Source of the DNA: Planctomycetota bacterium
GTDB lineage: Bacteria > Planctomycetota > Planctomycetia > Pirellulales > Pirellulaceae
Reading direction: 5' to 3'
Assembly (NCBI GenBank): GCA_017303505.1
Contig: JAFLCP010000039.1
Location: 1,730-54,552, forward strand
Length of the DNA: 52,823 nucleotides
Under the pieces are notes generated by a model. It ran no database searches. It was not told where the DNA came from and was given only the letters and a program-made list of their open reading frames with translations. Positions within the stretch are counted from its first letter, which is position 1, and every line of letters begins with the position of its first letter. The translations under genes and the position numbers were made by a program. Of this stretch, positions 16,222-25,859 are shown piece by piece.

Positions 16222-18222
16222 TCATTCTTGAGATTCTTCTACTGCTGCCGCCTGATCGCTCTGAGCGACGATATGAGAAGCCAAAACTTTTGCGAATTGG
16301 CACGAACATCCAGGTACGCAGGAATTTGTTCTAGGATTGGGCGCGCTACGGCCTTCCATTCGTGCCAAATCCATGGCGTTGAGTCGGCGAATCTCTGCCA
16401 ACTGTGATTCAACGCTTGGCTTGCGGCGGTCAAGTCGACTTTGATTAGATAGTTGCTCGACAGGCTGCAATCGCCCTTCTAGCATCGTGCCCCAAACGCC
16501 AATATCCTTGATTGCACCAGCCTCAACATCATAAGGACTCTGATCAAGAATGGTGAGATTTGCATCTTTGCCAACCTCAATCGATCCCACTCGCTTTTCC
16601 AATTGAATCGAGTAAGCGGCGTCGATAGTGACTGCTCTCAGGGCGGCATCCAATGGTACTTTGTGTTCTGGACCAGCAACGTTACCTTCGAAGGTCAGGC
16701 GATTTACGGCGGCCCAAACTAATTGGAGAGGTTTAGCAGGGGCCATCGGCATATCCGAGTGAAACGAAAGCGACCCTTTATTGTCCATGACGAATTTATG
16801 GGGGGCAATGTTCCTCGCTCGACTAGGCCCAATTCCTATCTTTTCATAGGGTCCTGCTAAAGCTGTGACGTAATATGGGTTCGAGCTTACAATACCGCCC
16901 AGTTCAACCCACTTTTTAACTTGAGCCTCCTGCGCGAAACCAAAGTGCACTAGCACGGTACGATGATCCTTTCGTGGTCTTCGCTTCATCGCTTTTTCTA
17001 ATTCGCCAAGTACTACGTCGAAGCCTGCGTCTCCGTTGTTATGAACATGTATCTGGCAGCCCCCGTCCCAAAATCCTTGAAAAGCGTAAGAAAAAACAGG
17101 AGGATCGATAATCCAAGCACCATGATGACCGTCGGTGTAACCATCCTTCATTTGCATCAACTGACTAAAGATTGCTCCATCAGTAAAGAGCTTAACTTGC
17201 TTCGGGAGGTAGGCTGTACGGCCTTTCCCCCAATCCAAGATTTTCTCACTGCTCGCGACCATCGCGCGAGCATCATTTGGATGCTGAGCTGCAAAACTCT
17301 TGCCATCGGCCATGAAATAGTGATTGAATGGTACATCGTCTCCACTGTATACCGAGTTGATCGCATCCTGCACCTGTTTGGAAACAAAACCACCAGGTTC
17401 ACAACAAACCGTAATTCCGTTGCGATGATAATACTTGACCGTGTATTCCAGCCCATTCTTGAAAGAAAGTGGCGAAGCCATATAGGGAGCTAATTTTCCC
17501 ATGATGGCCAATGCCCCTTGTTCATAGAAATGCCCCTTCTCAAAACTTATTTGTTCCCGCGCTGCCTTCGGAAGGCTCGCAATTAATGCCTCGTCGATGC
17601 CAGTGAGCTTCAAGGCAAAGTCATTAAGAAAGAACTCATGTCCTGATCGGTGCCAAACGATTACTGGAAAATCAGGGGCAAGTTTATTTAAGATTCCACG
17701 ACTCAGGTCACCATGCATGTAATGATGGTAGCCCCAGGTAACGAACGGTTGTGATTTGTCAGCGTGTTTGTCCAAGGCGGCCTTCAGTCGCTCCTCGTAA
17801 CCCTGTGGATCACGGACAGCGGGTGAGAATCCGTCGATCGCATCCCAATCTTCAATCGAGATCACTTTCGTATTCATGGTGAGGGCCGCCAGCACCGGAT
17901 GGACGTGCTGCTCTACGAACCCTGCGATCACGACCTTACCAGCCAATGTCCTGTCGATCTTTGCATCTTTGCCCGCCAACAACTGCACTTCTGCCAATTT
18001 GCCGACGGCAACGAATCGTCCGTCACGCACGGCGATTGCCTCCGCGCGACTTTGTTTTGCGTCCATGGTCAGAAACTCACGGGCAACATAAACCGTTGTG
18101 AGACCTGGAGCACTGGTTAGCCCACCAAGATCTTGAAGAGATGGCGATTGTTGTGGATGAGCGCGACCTGCGGTGAAACCCAAAATTGATACGACGAACA
18201 AAACAATCATTGGGCGAAACAT
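16222..18222 (-). CDS. Secreted YtcJ-like amidohydrolase
   Basis: A 666-residue protein with a signal peptide (MFRPMIVLFVVSILGFTAG). The rest is a metal-dependent hydrolase of the YtcJ/amidohydrolase-3 type: an N-terminal beta domain (YVAREFLTMD, AIAVRDGRFVAVG), the first metal motif H-x-H in EQHVHP (H106, H108), the segment KLFTDGAIF, the histidine-bearing HVHNNGDAGFD, and the late SFHSDMPMAP and LDAALRAVTIDAA segments. The C-terminal 70 residues are an extension of no clear type. The start at 18222 has AAAGG upstream and gives the signal peptide; the upstream frame to 18345 is less likely. Family members cleave amide bonds of varied substrates; the substrate here is unknown. Confidence 0.87.
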   Translation of the reverse strand: MFRPMIVLFVVSILGFTAGRAHPQQSPSLQDLGGLTSAPGLTTVYVAREFLTMDAKQSRAEAIAVRDGRFVAVGKLAEVQLLAGKDAKIDRTLAGKVVIAGFVEQHVHPVLAALTMNTKVISIEDWDAIDGFSPAVRDPQGYEERLKAALDKHADKSQPFVTWGYHHYMHGDLSRGILNKLAPDFPVIVWHRSGHEFFLNDFALKLTGIDEALIASLPKAAREQISFEKGHFYEQGALAIMGKLAPYMASPLSFKNGLEYTVKYYHRNGITVCCEPGGFVSKQVQDAINSVYSGDDVPFNHYFMADGKSFAAQHPNDARAMVASSEKILDWGKGRTAYLPKQVKLFTDGAIFSQLMQMKDGYTDGHHGAWIIDPPVFSYAFQGFWDGGCQIHVHNNGDAGFDVVLGELEKAMKRRPRKDHRTVLVHFGFAQEAQVKKWVELGGIVSSNPYYVTALAGPYEKIGIGPSRARNIAPHKFVMDNKGSLSFHSDMPMAPAKPLQLVWAAVNRLTFEGNVAGPEHKVPLDAALRAVTIDAAYSIQLEKRVGSIEVGKDANLTILDQSPYDVEAGAIKDIGVWGTMLEGRLQPVEQLSNQSRLDRRKPSVESQLAEIRRLNAMDLARMEGRSAPNPRTNSCVPGCSCQFAKVLASHIVAQSDQAAAVEESQE

Positions 18223-18828
18223 GGCAAAAGCCTTTTTGGGTTTTAGAAAAAGTAAATGACGACAGATTGGAACTTGGTCGAGACTCATTCGATGCCTCAA
18301 GCGCCAGATGACACCCCTTGCATTTCCTGGCCGAGTGGCAAACAACTTTCCTCAATCGTGTAGGTGAGATTGCCTGAACACGTTCAAGGACGGCGCTCAG
18401 CCGCTTCACCAAATCAGACCTTACCCATCATCGAAGAAAATGGACGATGGATCGCCTCAATCACCAGGAGTTTATCGCTCAACGAACTTCGCCAATATAG
18501 CTTAAACTCCGCCTCAACGGAACTATTTAGTCCTATTGACACAGGATTGCCAATAACAAGTTATCCCTACCCCGGAAAAAGCACGCGCAAGGCTCATAAC
18601 TGCTGAACAATGTGTCCGTTCGGATAAGAATAAAAAAAACAATGGGATGCCTGTTAAATGTTGCGCAAGGATAGAAAAACCATACAGGCCAGATCGTTAG
18701 GGGTAAATTGGCGAATCGGTTCGAGAAACGGGTTTTCTCGAACCGATGTCGTAACCACCATTTGAAAGCGAAATCAATTGCGATCAAGCGTTTGAAACCA
18801 TTTGACAATCATCATGGAACAAGTTGTA
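18223..18828. other. Intergenic region between two minus-strand genes
   Basis: About 600 bases upstream of the amidohydrolase gene, presumably holding its promoter. Small frames on both strands show no coding character. The only clear structure is the hairpin at 18715-18747, listed separately. Confidence 0.5.
18715..18747 (-). terminator. 14-bp perfect hairpin downstream of the LEPR-XLL gene
   Basis: ATCGGTTCGAGAAA (18715-18728) is perfectly complementary to TTTCTCGAACCGAT (18734-18747) with the 5-base loop CGGGT. It lies about 80 bases after the stop codon of the upstream minus-strand gene, so it is a likely terminator or 3' stabilising structure. No T-tract follows on either strand. Confidence 0.6.
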
Positions 18829-20181
18829 CTAAAGCGTTCGCTCAAACTCTCGCAATAACAGGCGACCTAATTGATTGCCCGTTAACTTGGAACCATCACT
18901 TCCCAGACCACCGTACAACTCAGCAAAAGCGGCAGCGGTCGCCGCAAGAGTCAATTCATCATCCCCGGCACCAAGGAAAATCGATAGACCTCGCGCAACA
19001 GTGACACTCGATAAACTCACTGTGTCATTGCCTCTTCCCATGTCTACAGTCGAGCCATTTCCGAACTGACTGTTCCAAGCAGTCAAACTATCAACTCCGT
19101 CGCTACCAATGAGCGTGACAAAACCTGTGACCTTGACAGCAGAATCGCCAGTTGCGGTTGAGCCTATTACCGCCACATCGTTGCCCAAGCCAAGATCGAT
19201 GAGCAGCGTCCAACCAACAACTGTTTGCGTTGCCACTACGCCAGTCGAAGGTTTCTTTGAGGTCAATTGAACGGTATCGTTCCCCACTCCAGCTAGAATG
19301 ATGGCGTCTAGTCGTATCGAAGCGTTGTCGATCGATATGCTGTCGTCGCCGAACCCTGCATTAACCCGCAGCGAACCTCCAATCGCAGTACCGCTCACGA
19401 GAATCGAGTCGTTCCCGCCTGAGGTGTTCAGAACTATGCTGTTAGCGATGTTGGCAGAAGTAACATCGACAGAATCGTTGCTATCTCTGGTATTGATCGT
19501 AAGACCAGAAGCAGAACTCGTTCCGACAATCACACGATTTACCCCTGCCCCACCGTTGATGACAACCTGGTTCGAAACGGATGTGCCGCGAATGATAAAA
19601 TTGGACAGCTCCCCTGCTCCACCGTCGACTACGACGGAACCTTTCACTACGGATCCTTGGATACCAATTCCATCATTATTGGCACCTAAGTCAACATAAA
19701 CATCTCCGCCAACATCCGCGATGATGGCCACTGAATCGACACCATTGCCGCCCCGAACGGATATACCATATCTGACAACAGTTCGAGCCGATGCGAGCCC
19801 CGAAAAACTCGCTGCTCTTCCAGTCAAAATCTCATCGTTGAGCTTGTTTACATCAGAAGAGCTGTTACCGACCAAAAACTGGTCGTTGCCCCCACCCAAG
19901 TCTGCGTCGATGCTATTGAGCGCTCCCGTGAATACGACCGGACCAGCCAAACCATTTATGGTCGTGGCGCTGCCGGAATCACTCTTGCCTGTGATTGAAA
20001 TTTTGTTTGCAGATGTTTGCGCTATAAGGACTGCGTTATCGGCGGCATCTCCCCGAAGCACCAAGTTTCCGCCGATAAAAGTAGCCGTGATGTTACCGGC
20101 GAGAAGCCTGCGGTCTTCTAGGGACTCGACGCCCAAACGCAAGTTCTTTCGAACAGCAGAACTTTTCTTTTTGATGAACAT
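18829..20181 (-). CDS. LEPR-XLL secreted protein with repeat body
   Basis: A 450-residue protein. The N-terminus has a basic stretch (KKKSSAVRKNLRLG) and then the LEPR-XLL-type motif ESLEDRRLLA (about 20-29), a mark of planctomycete extracellular proteins and autotransporter-like adhesins. The body is a series of beta-rich units with motifs such as DLGGGNDQF, GGNGVDSV, DLGANNDG, SGGNDS, GFGDDS, GVGNDT, DLGLGNDV and GAGDDEL. These resemble calcium-binding RTX-type turns (GGxGxD) and suggest a calcium-stabilised beta-roll or beta-helix at the cell surface. ATG 20181 has GAG upstream; a GTG 9 bases earlier is in frame. It is transcribed alone, with a hairpin downstream. Confidence 0.8.
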   Translation of the reverse strand: MFIKKKSSAVRKNLRLGVESLEDRRLLAGNITATFIGGNLVLRGDAADNAVLIAQTSANKISITGKSDSGSATTINGLAGPVVFTGALNSIDADLGGGNDQFLVGNSSSDVNKLNDEILTGRAASFSGLASARTVVRYGISVRGGNGVDSVAIIADVGGDVYVDLGANNDGIGIQGSVVKGSVVVDGGAGELSNFIIRGTSVSNQVVINGGAGVNRVIVGTSSASGLTINTRDSNDSVDVTSANIANSIVLNTSGGNDSILVSGTAIGGSLRVNAGFGDDSISIDNASIRLDAIILAGVGNDTVQLTSKKPSTGVVATQTVVGWTLLIDLGLGNDVAVIGSTATGDSAVKVTGFVTLIGSDGVDSLTAWNSQFGNGSTVDMGRGNDTVSLSSVTVARGLSIFLGAGDDELTLAATAAAFAELYGGLGSDGSKLTGNQLGRLLLREFERTL

Positions 20182-20579
20182 AATTTTCACTCAGAAGACG
20201 ATGCGATAGCTGAATAACCTATGAATCACGCAAAACTATACTGGATCACAAGGCTGGTGCGGTATGGGGCTGTATAAGATTCCATCCTATCCCATGAGAC
20301 AAGTTGATAAGTAAATCGCTTGTTCTAAAAAAACCTCATAAATAAAGAGTTCGTATAGATTTCTGAGGTGCTCCAACAAGAAATAGGAGACAATAGCGCC
20401 TGCCGCTTTTCCACGAACCGTCAACCGACGAAACGCGGCCATCGAGATCTCCTTTCGACTATTCAACGCCGTGAGTTACATTTTCGTTACACACCACCGG
20501 CACTCTTGCAGTAAGATCCAACGCAGCCTCTCAAAATGCCCGGAACTCTAATCTGCGAATGAACTTCAAGGAGAACTTT
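20182..20579. other. Divergent intergenic region
   Basis: About 400 bases between two divergently transcribed genes. It should hold both promoters, but I see no convincing -35/-10 pair or operator-like repeat. No gene is supported. Confidence 0.5.
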
Positions 20580-21167
20580 ATGAATCTAAACTCGCCATAT
20601 TCCAAAACATACACCTTCTGCTTTGCTGGATTCCTCTCGCTTCTTGGGCTTACCACGACAACCCTAGCCTGGACGGAACCCGATCATTCAGAATCGCTTT
20701 CTCGACTGGTGGCGGATCTCGATCAATTTCATCGAGTCACGGACAAGCCTCATCGCATGGCAGACTCTACCGCTGAACTTTGTGCGGTCTCCTATAACAC
20801 CCATATCCACGAAGGAATTGGCGAAACAGCATATTGCCACGTCTATGTGACTGCCAATGGAAAAGAGGTTCTCACATCAGGCAAAGGCAACTATCCGATT
20901 GGGAGTGTTATTGTGAAATCGAAACTTCAAAGAGAAAATAGCAACGATGCTATTCTCTATACCGTCATGCGAAAGATGTCGGAAGGGTACGACTCCGACA
21001 ATGGCGATTGGGAATACACCGTGCTGGATGGACCGAGCAAACGAGTACTAGCCAGTGGCAAAATCGACTCATGTATCGCTTGCCACAAGTCGTATTCCGC
21101 AAGCGATTATGTGACGAGAGAATATCTGAAGGATAATCCATCCCCTTCCAAGAAAAGAAATCGTTAA
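20580..21167 (+). CDS. Cytochrome P460-family protein
   Basis: A 195-residue exported protein. A hydrophobic signal segment (about 10-31) precedes a domain typical of cytochrome P460: YPIGSVIVKSK, ILYTVMRKM, GYDSDNGDWEY and, near the C-terminus, a single heme-binding motif CIACH (165-169) followed by DYVTREYL. P460 cytochromes carry a lysine-crosslinked heme c and oxidise hydroxylamine; many homologues, including planctomycete ones, have unknown substrates. The start at 20580 is chosen for AAGGAG 6 bases upstream; ATG 20559 is in frame but lacks one. It is a single gene; no other nitrogen-cycle gene lies nearby. Confidence 0.8.
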   Translation: MNLNSPYSKTYTFCFAGFLSLLGLTTTTLAWTEPDHSESLSRLVADLDQFHRVTDKPHRMADSTAELCAVSYNTHIHEGIGETAYCHVYVTANGKEVLTSGKGNYPIGSVIVKSKLQRENSNDAILYTVMRKMSEGYDSDNGDWEYTVLDGPSKRVLASGKIDSCIACHKSYSASDYVTREYLKDNPSPSKKRNR

Positions 21168-21647
21168 CGAACTTGAAGCCAAACTAGTCATTCGCTTTTA
21201 CCTTTCCAGCGACTCGAGAAGCCCGCCCCTTACCCAACCAATTTCAACTTTAGGCTTCGATCACCTGCGCCATTACCGCTCCCTTATGCGCCCAGCAGCA
21301 CAGGTACCCATCACCGTTGAATCCCTTTCGCAAAACTTCTGGGACTCAATGTTCCAGCGATCAAGAAGAGCCCAAGTGTGTACGTCGCGTTTCAGCGGGA
21401 AAAACGACGATTTCGTCAGCGTTTTGTGGTGATTTACGCTCAGAACTTGAAACCAACAGGCGCTGTAGGGGCTTCTTATCGAGAAGCGTCGAACCCAAAA
21501 GTTGGATTGCCGAGACGAAAACTAGCAGTTGGGTACGACAATTGCTTAGTCATTAGATTTGATTGGGTGCAGTGATTACTACTGACGAGCTCGATCCGGT
21601 CAGAAACCATAACCCCGCTTCATCCCCTCCCCCACTGCTCTCGTGAA
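21168..21647. other. Intergenic region, no supported gene
   Basis: About 480 bases between two plus-strand genes. Two short overlapping plus-strand frames at 21317-21575 are arginine- and serine-rich, without any domain or signal peptide, and I do not support them. No terminator or repeat was recognised. Confidence 0.5.
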
Positions 21648-22823
21648 ATGATGATTAAAGAAATGACCATTAAGCCACATGCAATCCGTCCAGTTTCAAA
21701 GCCCTCTTTGGGAACACTTTCCAAATGCGCCGTTTTGTGTGTTTGCTTTGCAATTGGGTCATCGGGATTGCAAGCACAAACCCGTGACGAGTCCCCGCTC
21801 CCAGGGCTTCCGCTTTCACCAAATGCCTCAGGCGTACGAAGTAACGAACTTTACATCGCGTCGCCTACGCCACACACGAACTACTCGTTGGAAGAAGCGA
21901 TTACCGTAGAAGCAACTTCATTAGCTCGCGGTGTAACCGATTTACTTTACATGAGGCGACTTGTTGAGTATGCCAGAGAAGGTGCAACAGTTTACCTATG
22001 GCTAACCGACTCGAAACAAATGGTGGACATAAAAAACGCCAACGAAGTCGCGGAAAACATTGACCAGCGACTCGCACAGTATCGAAAGGCCATTGAAAAA
22101 CGCGGAGCGTCAAAACTAGGAAAAGTTTATGACATGGTTTTTAACGAACGGGTTTTACCCACCTTGATTGATGAGCGCTCTGGCGAACTGTGGTGGTGGG
22201 ATAGCATCTCGTACCAACCCATCGCCGTCGTTGAGAACAAATTCGCCATTAAGCACTATGGCAATACGGAGATCACACTCATCGGAGAAATTGTTGCTGG
22301 TGATACTTTACCTATCGAAATTTGGGTTACCGAATCGAACATGTCCAATTTCGACAAAATCCAACCCTCTACCTTATCTGGGAAAGCAACCTGGCGAACC
22401 AGAAACGGAAAGCAAGCTCGCTATGCGGACGCTTACTCATCACGAGCTGGATACTTCCTTGACTCGAACATGTTTGAATGGGCTTTTGAAGACGCAAATT
22501 CTGCGCTCGAAATTGCTCCCAATCACGACGCGGCCTTGGGCGTTCGGTCACAAATCTACTCGGCAAGTCCAATCGACAATCTTCGAGATGGAAAAAAGGC
22601 GTTAGCGGATGCGGAAAAATATTGCGAACTGTCTCAAGATTCCGAAATCAAATGGAAATGTGGAGTTGTACGGGGAAGTGCATTCGCGGAGTTGGGGCGA
22701 TTCGACGCCGCAATTGCCGAAGTGGAACATGCGCTACGCTATGCGCCGGATGAAGTTAAGCCACTTTTGCAAAAACACTTACAGAGCTACAAGAGCAAAA
22801 AACCAAATCGAATGAAAGATTAG
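21648..22823 (+). CDS. Secreted protein with C-terminal TPR repeats
   Basis: A 391-residue protein with a signal peptide (core CAVLCVCFAIGSSGLQAQ, ending about residue 44). Residues 60-260 form a domain I do not recognise, with conserved-looking segments YSLEEAITVEATSLARG, ERSGELWWWDSI and PIEIWVTESN. The C-terminus (about 265-385) has tetratricopeptide-like units: RYADAYSSRAGYFLDSNMF, WAFEDANSALEIAPNHDAA and AELGRFDAAIAEVEHALRYA. TPR domains scaffold protein complexes, so a periplasmic binding role is plausible. ATG 21648 and ATG 21663 are both possible starts. Confidence 0.75.
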   Translation: MMIKEMTIKPHAIRPVSKPSLGTLSKCAVLCVCFAIGSSGLQAQTRDESPLPGLPLSPNASGVRSNELYIASPTPHTNYSLEEAITVEATSLARGVTDLLYMRRLVEYAREGATVYLWLTDSKQMVDIKNANEVAENIDQRLAQYRKAIEKRGASKLGKVYDMVFNERVLPTLIDERSGELWWWDSISYQPIAVVENKFAIKHYGNTEITLIGEIVAGDTLPIEIWVTESNMSNFDKIQPSTLSGKATWRTRNGKQARYADAYSSRAGYFLDSNMFEWAFEDANSALEIAPNHDAALGVRSQIYSASPIDNLRDGKKALADAEKYCELSQDSEIKWKCGVVRGSAFAELGRFDAAIAEVEHALRYAPDEVKPLLQKHLQSYKSKKPNRMKD

Positions 22824-23277
22824 CATCGTTTAGATACCCTTGGCGGAATTGCTCAAGCATCTCGTTCAAATCGCGAACAACGCACTCGGGCTTGACGTGA
22901 TGTGTGCACAAACTTTGGGACCGGCTTACCCCAAGTACATTTGTACGCAACCCAATATCGAAATTGCCTGCTCCATGCCCTACACTCTGGAACTCATTGC
23001 CCTCAAAATTGCTAGGGCGTCGCTGCCAACGGATCCATAATTCACTCACCGAATGAAGCGATCGAATCAAACGGAGCCTTACTTATCGTTAAGCCGAAAA
23101 CAAAATTAGCGAAGCACAGCCGATCCCCGCATAAACGCTTATTTTCCTAGAAAAATCAACGCTCGGCCGCCATACCTGCTATACTACCACTCCTCTTATC
23201 TTGCGCTGTCGAATGACTCGACATTTCTAATTGCGGGATGCTCCCGGATGCATAGACAACACTCTTACGGAAAGCAC
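22824..23277. other. Intergenic region upstream of the sulfatase
   Basis: About 450 bases. Frames on both strands near 22760-23070 exist, but none has a domain, signal or good start, and one overlaps the end of the TPR gene. The region probably carries the sulfatase promoter. Confidence 0.45.
23177..23185 (+). promoter_or_regulatory. Possible extended -10 promoter for the sulfatase
   Basis: TGCTATACT at 23177-23185 is an extended -10 element (TGn + TATACT), 92 bases before the sulfatase start. No convincing -35 hexamer lies 17 bases upstream, which is tolerated for extended -10 promoters. Confidence 0.35.
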
Positions 23278-25803
23278 ATGAAAAAAACGTTCAGTCTTTT
23301 GACACTGTATTGCTTGATGTGCAGCGTATTTAGCTGCCATACCCTCAGCGCACAACAAACAACTCCAGCTGCTCCGCCTGTTGGTTCGCCATCAGCGACA
23401 ATCAACATAGACGGTAAACAACTCCCACCTCCCGATCCTAAGTTTGGAGGCGTGATCAAGAGCGGTGCATTGCAATCGACCCCATGGTGGGCACCTCGAG
23501 TTGAACCACCTAAGGGTGCACCGAATGTCCTATTGATCATTACCGACGATGCTGGATTCGGCATGCCCAGTACCTTCGGCGGTGTCATCCCAACACCAAC
23601 GATGGATCGTGTGGCTCAGAACGGCTTGCGTTACAACCGAATGTTTTCCACAGCTCTCTGCTCGCCGACGCGAGCTGCTTTGATCACCGGGCGCAATCAT
23701 CATTCCGTTGGCTTCGGCGTTATCGCCGAACAATCCACCGGCTATCCGGGCTACAACAGTATCATTGGTCGTGACAGCGCTACGATCGGCTGTATGCTCA
23801 AAGGCCACGGTTACAGTACAGCTTGGTTTGGTAAAGATCATAACACACCTTCGTTTCAAGCCAGCCAAACAGGGCCTTTCGACCTTTGGCCTACGGGTAT
23901 GGGGTTTGAGTATTTCTATGGATTCGTTGGCGGGGATGCGAATCAGTGGGAACCCAACTTGTACCGCAACACCACGCAAATCTATCCGTTCGAAGGCAAG
24001 CCCGCAGGCACCTGGAACTTGGTCACAGCTATGGCCGATGATGCCATCGATCATCTGAACCGAATGCACCAGATCGATCCGAACAAACCCGTCTTTATCA
24101 AGTATGCTCCCGGTGCAACTCACGCTCCTCATCACCCAACGAAAGAATGGGTCGAGAAGATCCGAGCCATGAATTTGTTTAACGACGGCTACGAGAAGTT
24201 GCGAGAGAGAATCTTCGAAAATCAGAAACGTCTGGGAGTCGTTCCCAAAGACAGTAAGCTAACTCCTTGGCCTAAAGATGTGATTACCCCTTGGGACGAA
24301 CTGGATGAAGATGCCAAAAAGCTCTTTATTCGACAGGTGGAAGTCTTCGCTGCCTATGCCGCCTATAGCGACCATGAGATTGGGCGTGTCATTCAAGCCT
24401 TTGAAGACATGGGCAAGCTCGACAACACCTTGATCATCTACATCAATGGCGACAACGGTACCAGCGCTGAAGGAGGCCCCTTAGGAACGCCCAATGAAGT
24501 AGCCTTTTTCAACGGTATCAACAAGATGCCTGTGAAAGATCAAATGAACTGGTACGACGTTTGGGGAACTGAGCAAACTTATAATCACATGTCAGCAGGT
24601 TGGTCATGGGCCTTCGACACTCCATTTGACTGGTTCAAGCAAAATGCGTCGCGTCTTGGTGGCATAAATCAAAATATGGTCGTTTCTTGGCCTGCCCGAA
24701 TCAAAGACAAAGGGGCATTACGCGAACAATTTGTGCACGTGATCGATGTGGTGCCAACTATTCTTGAGGCAGCAGGTATCCAAGCCCCGGAAGTCGTCGA
24801 TGGCATTAAGCAAAAACCAATCGAAGGGACAAGTTTCTTGTATACCTTCGATGCAGCCAATGCCAAAGTTCCATCGCGTCATAAGACCCAATACTTCGAG
24901 ATGATGGGACAATGGGCTCTCTTTCATGAAGGCTGGCTTCTAAGCACCAAAGTCAATCGGGCTCCCTGGGAAGCGTTCGGACCTGCTAACCCAGACCCAC
25001 TCAATAACCAAGAGTTTCAGCTCTACAACCTTAGCAACGATTTTACCCAATCCGAAGACGTCAGCTCGAAGTATCCGGAAAAGCTGACGGAACTCAAAGC
25101 GATGTTTGTCGAGGAAGCAAAGAAGTACCAAGTCTTTCCGCTGGACGCTTCGGTCGCAGGTCGTATCGTGGCTCCTCGTCCCAATATAACAGCGGGACGC
25201 ACCGAGTTTGTCTACACTCGACCAATGACCGGGTTGCCACAAGGCGATTCACCTATGCTCCTGAATACATCGTATACCATCACAGCAGATGTTGTTGTGC
25301 CCGAAGGTGGTGCTGAAGGTATGCTTCTCACATCAGGTGGTCGATTCGCGGGTTATGGCTTCTACTTGCTCAAGGGAAAGCCAACTTTCTTATGGAACTT
25401 AGCCAACTTGGAACGAATTAAGTGGGAAGGAACGGATGCTTTGTCACCCGGTCGTCACATCATCGAATTTGAATTCAAATATGATGGCCTCGGAGCTGCT
25501 ACTTTGGCATTCAATGATTTTTCTGGTATTGGCCGAAGCGGCGTGGGCGTACTAAAAGTAGATGGCGAAGAAGTAGCTACCAAGAAAATGGAGCGAACAC
25601 TTCCCATGATTCTGCAGTGGGACGAAAGCTTCGACATCGGCTCTGATACTCTCACCGGAGTCAACGATGCAGACTATAAGCCACCGTTCGAACTTACAGC
25701 CAAGTTGAACAAACTGACGATCAAGATTGATCGCCCAAAACTTCTCCCAGCAGATCTCAAGAAGCTTCAAGAAAGCATGGAGCGAGCTAGCGATAACAAG
25801 TAA
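23278..25803 (+). CDS. Secreted arylsulfatase
   Basis: An 841-residue sulfatase of the alkaline-phosphatase superfamily, with a signal peptide (core FSLLTLYCLMCSVFS). Metal-binding aspartates are in LLIITDDAGFG (D90, D91). The sulfatase signature CSPTRAALITGR begins at C128, which must be converted to formylglycine by a maturase. NGDNGTSAEGG (about 400) supplies further metal ligands. Residues 660-835 form a C-terminal beta-sandwich domain. It is longer than typical arylsulfatases and resembles large planctomycete enzymes for sulfated organics or polysaccharides. ATG 23278 has GGAAAG upstream; ATG 23248 is less likely. It is transcribed alone and ends at a strong terminator. Confidence 0.93.
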   Translation: MKKTFSLLTLYCLMCSVFSCHTLSAQQTTPAAPPVGSPSATINIDGKQLPPPDPKFGGVIKSGALQSTPWWAPRVEPPKGAPNVLLIITDDAGFGMPSTFGGVIPTPTMDRVAQNGLRYNRMFSTALCSPTRAALITGRNHHSVGFGVIAEQSTGYPGYNSIIGRDSATIGCMLKGHGYSTAWFGKDHNTPSFQASQTGPFDLWPTGMGFEYFYGFVGGDANQWEPNLYRNTTQIYPFEGKPAGTWNLVTAMADDAIDHLNRMHQIDPNKPVFIKYAPGATHAPHHPTKEWVEKIRAMNLFNDGYEKLRERIFENQKRLGVVPKDSKLTPWPKDVITPWDELDEDAKKLFIRQVEVFAAYAAYSDHEIGRVIQAFEDMGKLDNTLIIYINGDNGTSAEGGPLGTPNEVAFFNGINKMPVKDQMNWYDVWGTEQTYNHMSAGWSWAFDTPFDWFKQNASRLGGINQNMVVSWPARIKDKGALREQFVHVIDVVPTILEAAGIQAPEVVDGIKQKPIEGTSFLYTFDAANAKVPSRHKTQYFEMMGQWALFHEGWLLSTKVNRAPWEAFGPANPDPLNNQEFQLYNLSNDFTQSEDVSSKYPEKLTELKAMFVEEAKKYQVFPLDASVAGRIVAPRPNITAGRTEFVYTRPMTGLPQGDSPMLLNTSYTITADVVVPEGGAEGMLLTSGGRFAGYGFYLLKGKPTFLWNLANLERIKWEGTDALSPGRHIIEFEFKYDGLGAATLAFNDFSGIGRSGVGVLKVDGEEVATKKMERTLPMILQWDESFDIGSDTLTGVNDADYKPPFELTAKLNKLTIKIDRPKLLPADLKKLQESMERASDNK

Positions 25804-25822
25804 GTGACCGTCCTTTCAAGAG

Positions 25823-25859
25823 AAAAGGGACTCGCCTCGCCGGTGAGTCCCTTTTTTTT
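25823..25859 (+). terminator. Intrinsic terminator of the sulfatase gene
   Basis: AAAAGGGACTCGCC (25823-25836) pairs with GGTGAGTCCCTTTT (25842-25855), with one G-T wobble and a 5-base loop, and the stem runs into eight T's. It starts 19 bases after the stop codon. This is the clearest intrinsic terminator in the window. Confidence 0.92.

Noticed and set aside
22756-23070. 104-codon minus-strand frame
   Set aside because: Overlaps the 3' end of the TPR gene antisense; only a short protein-like stretch, with no start signal.
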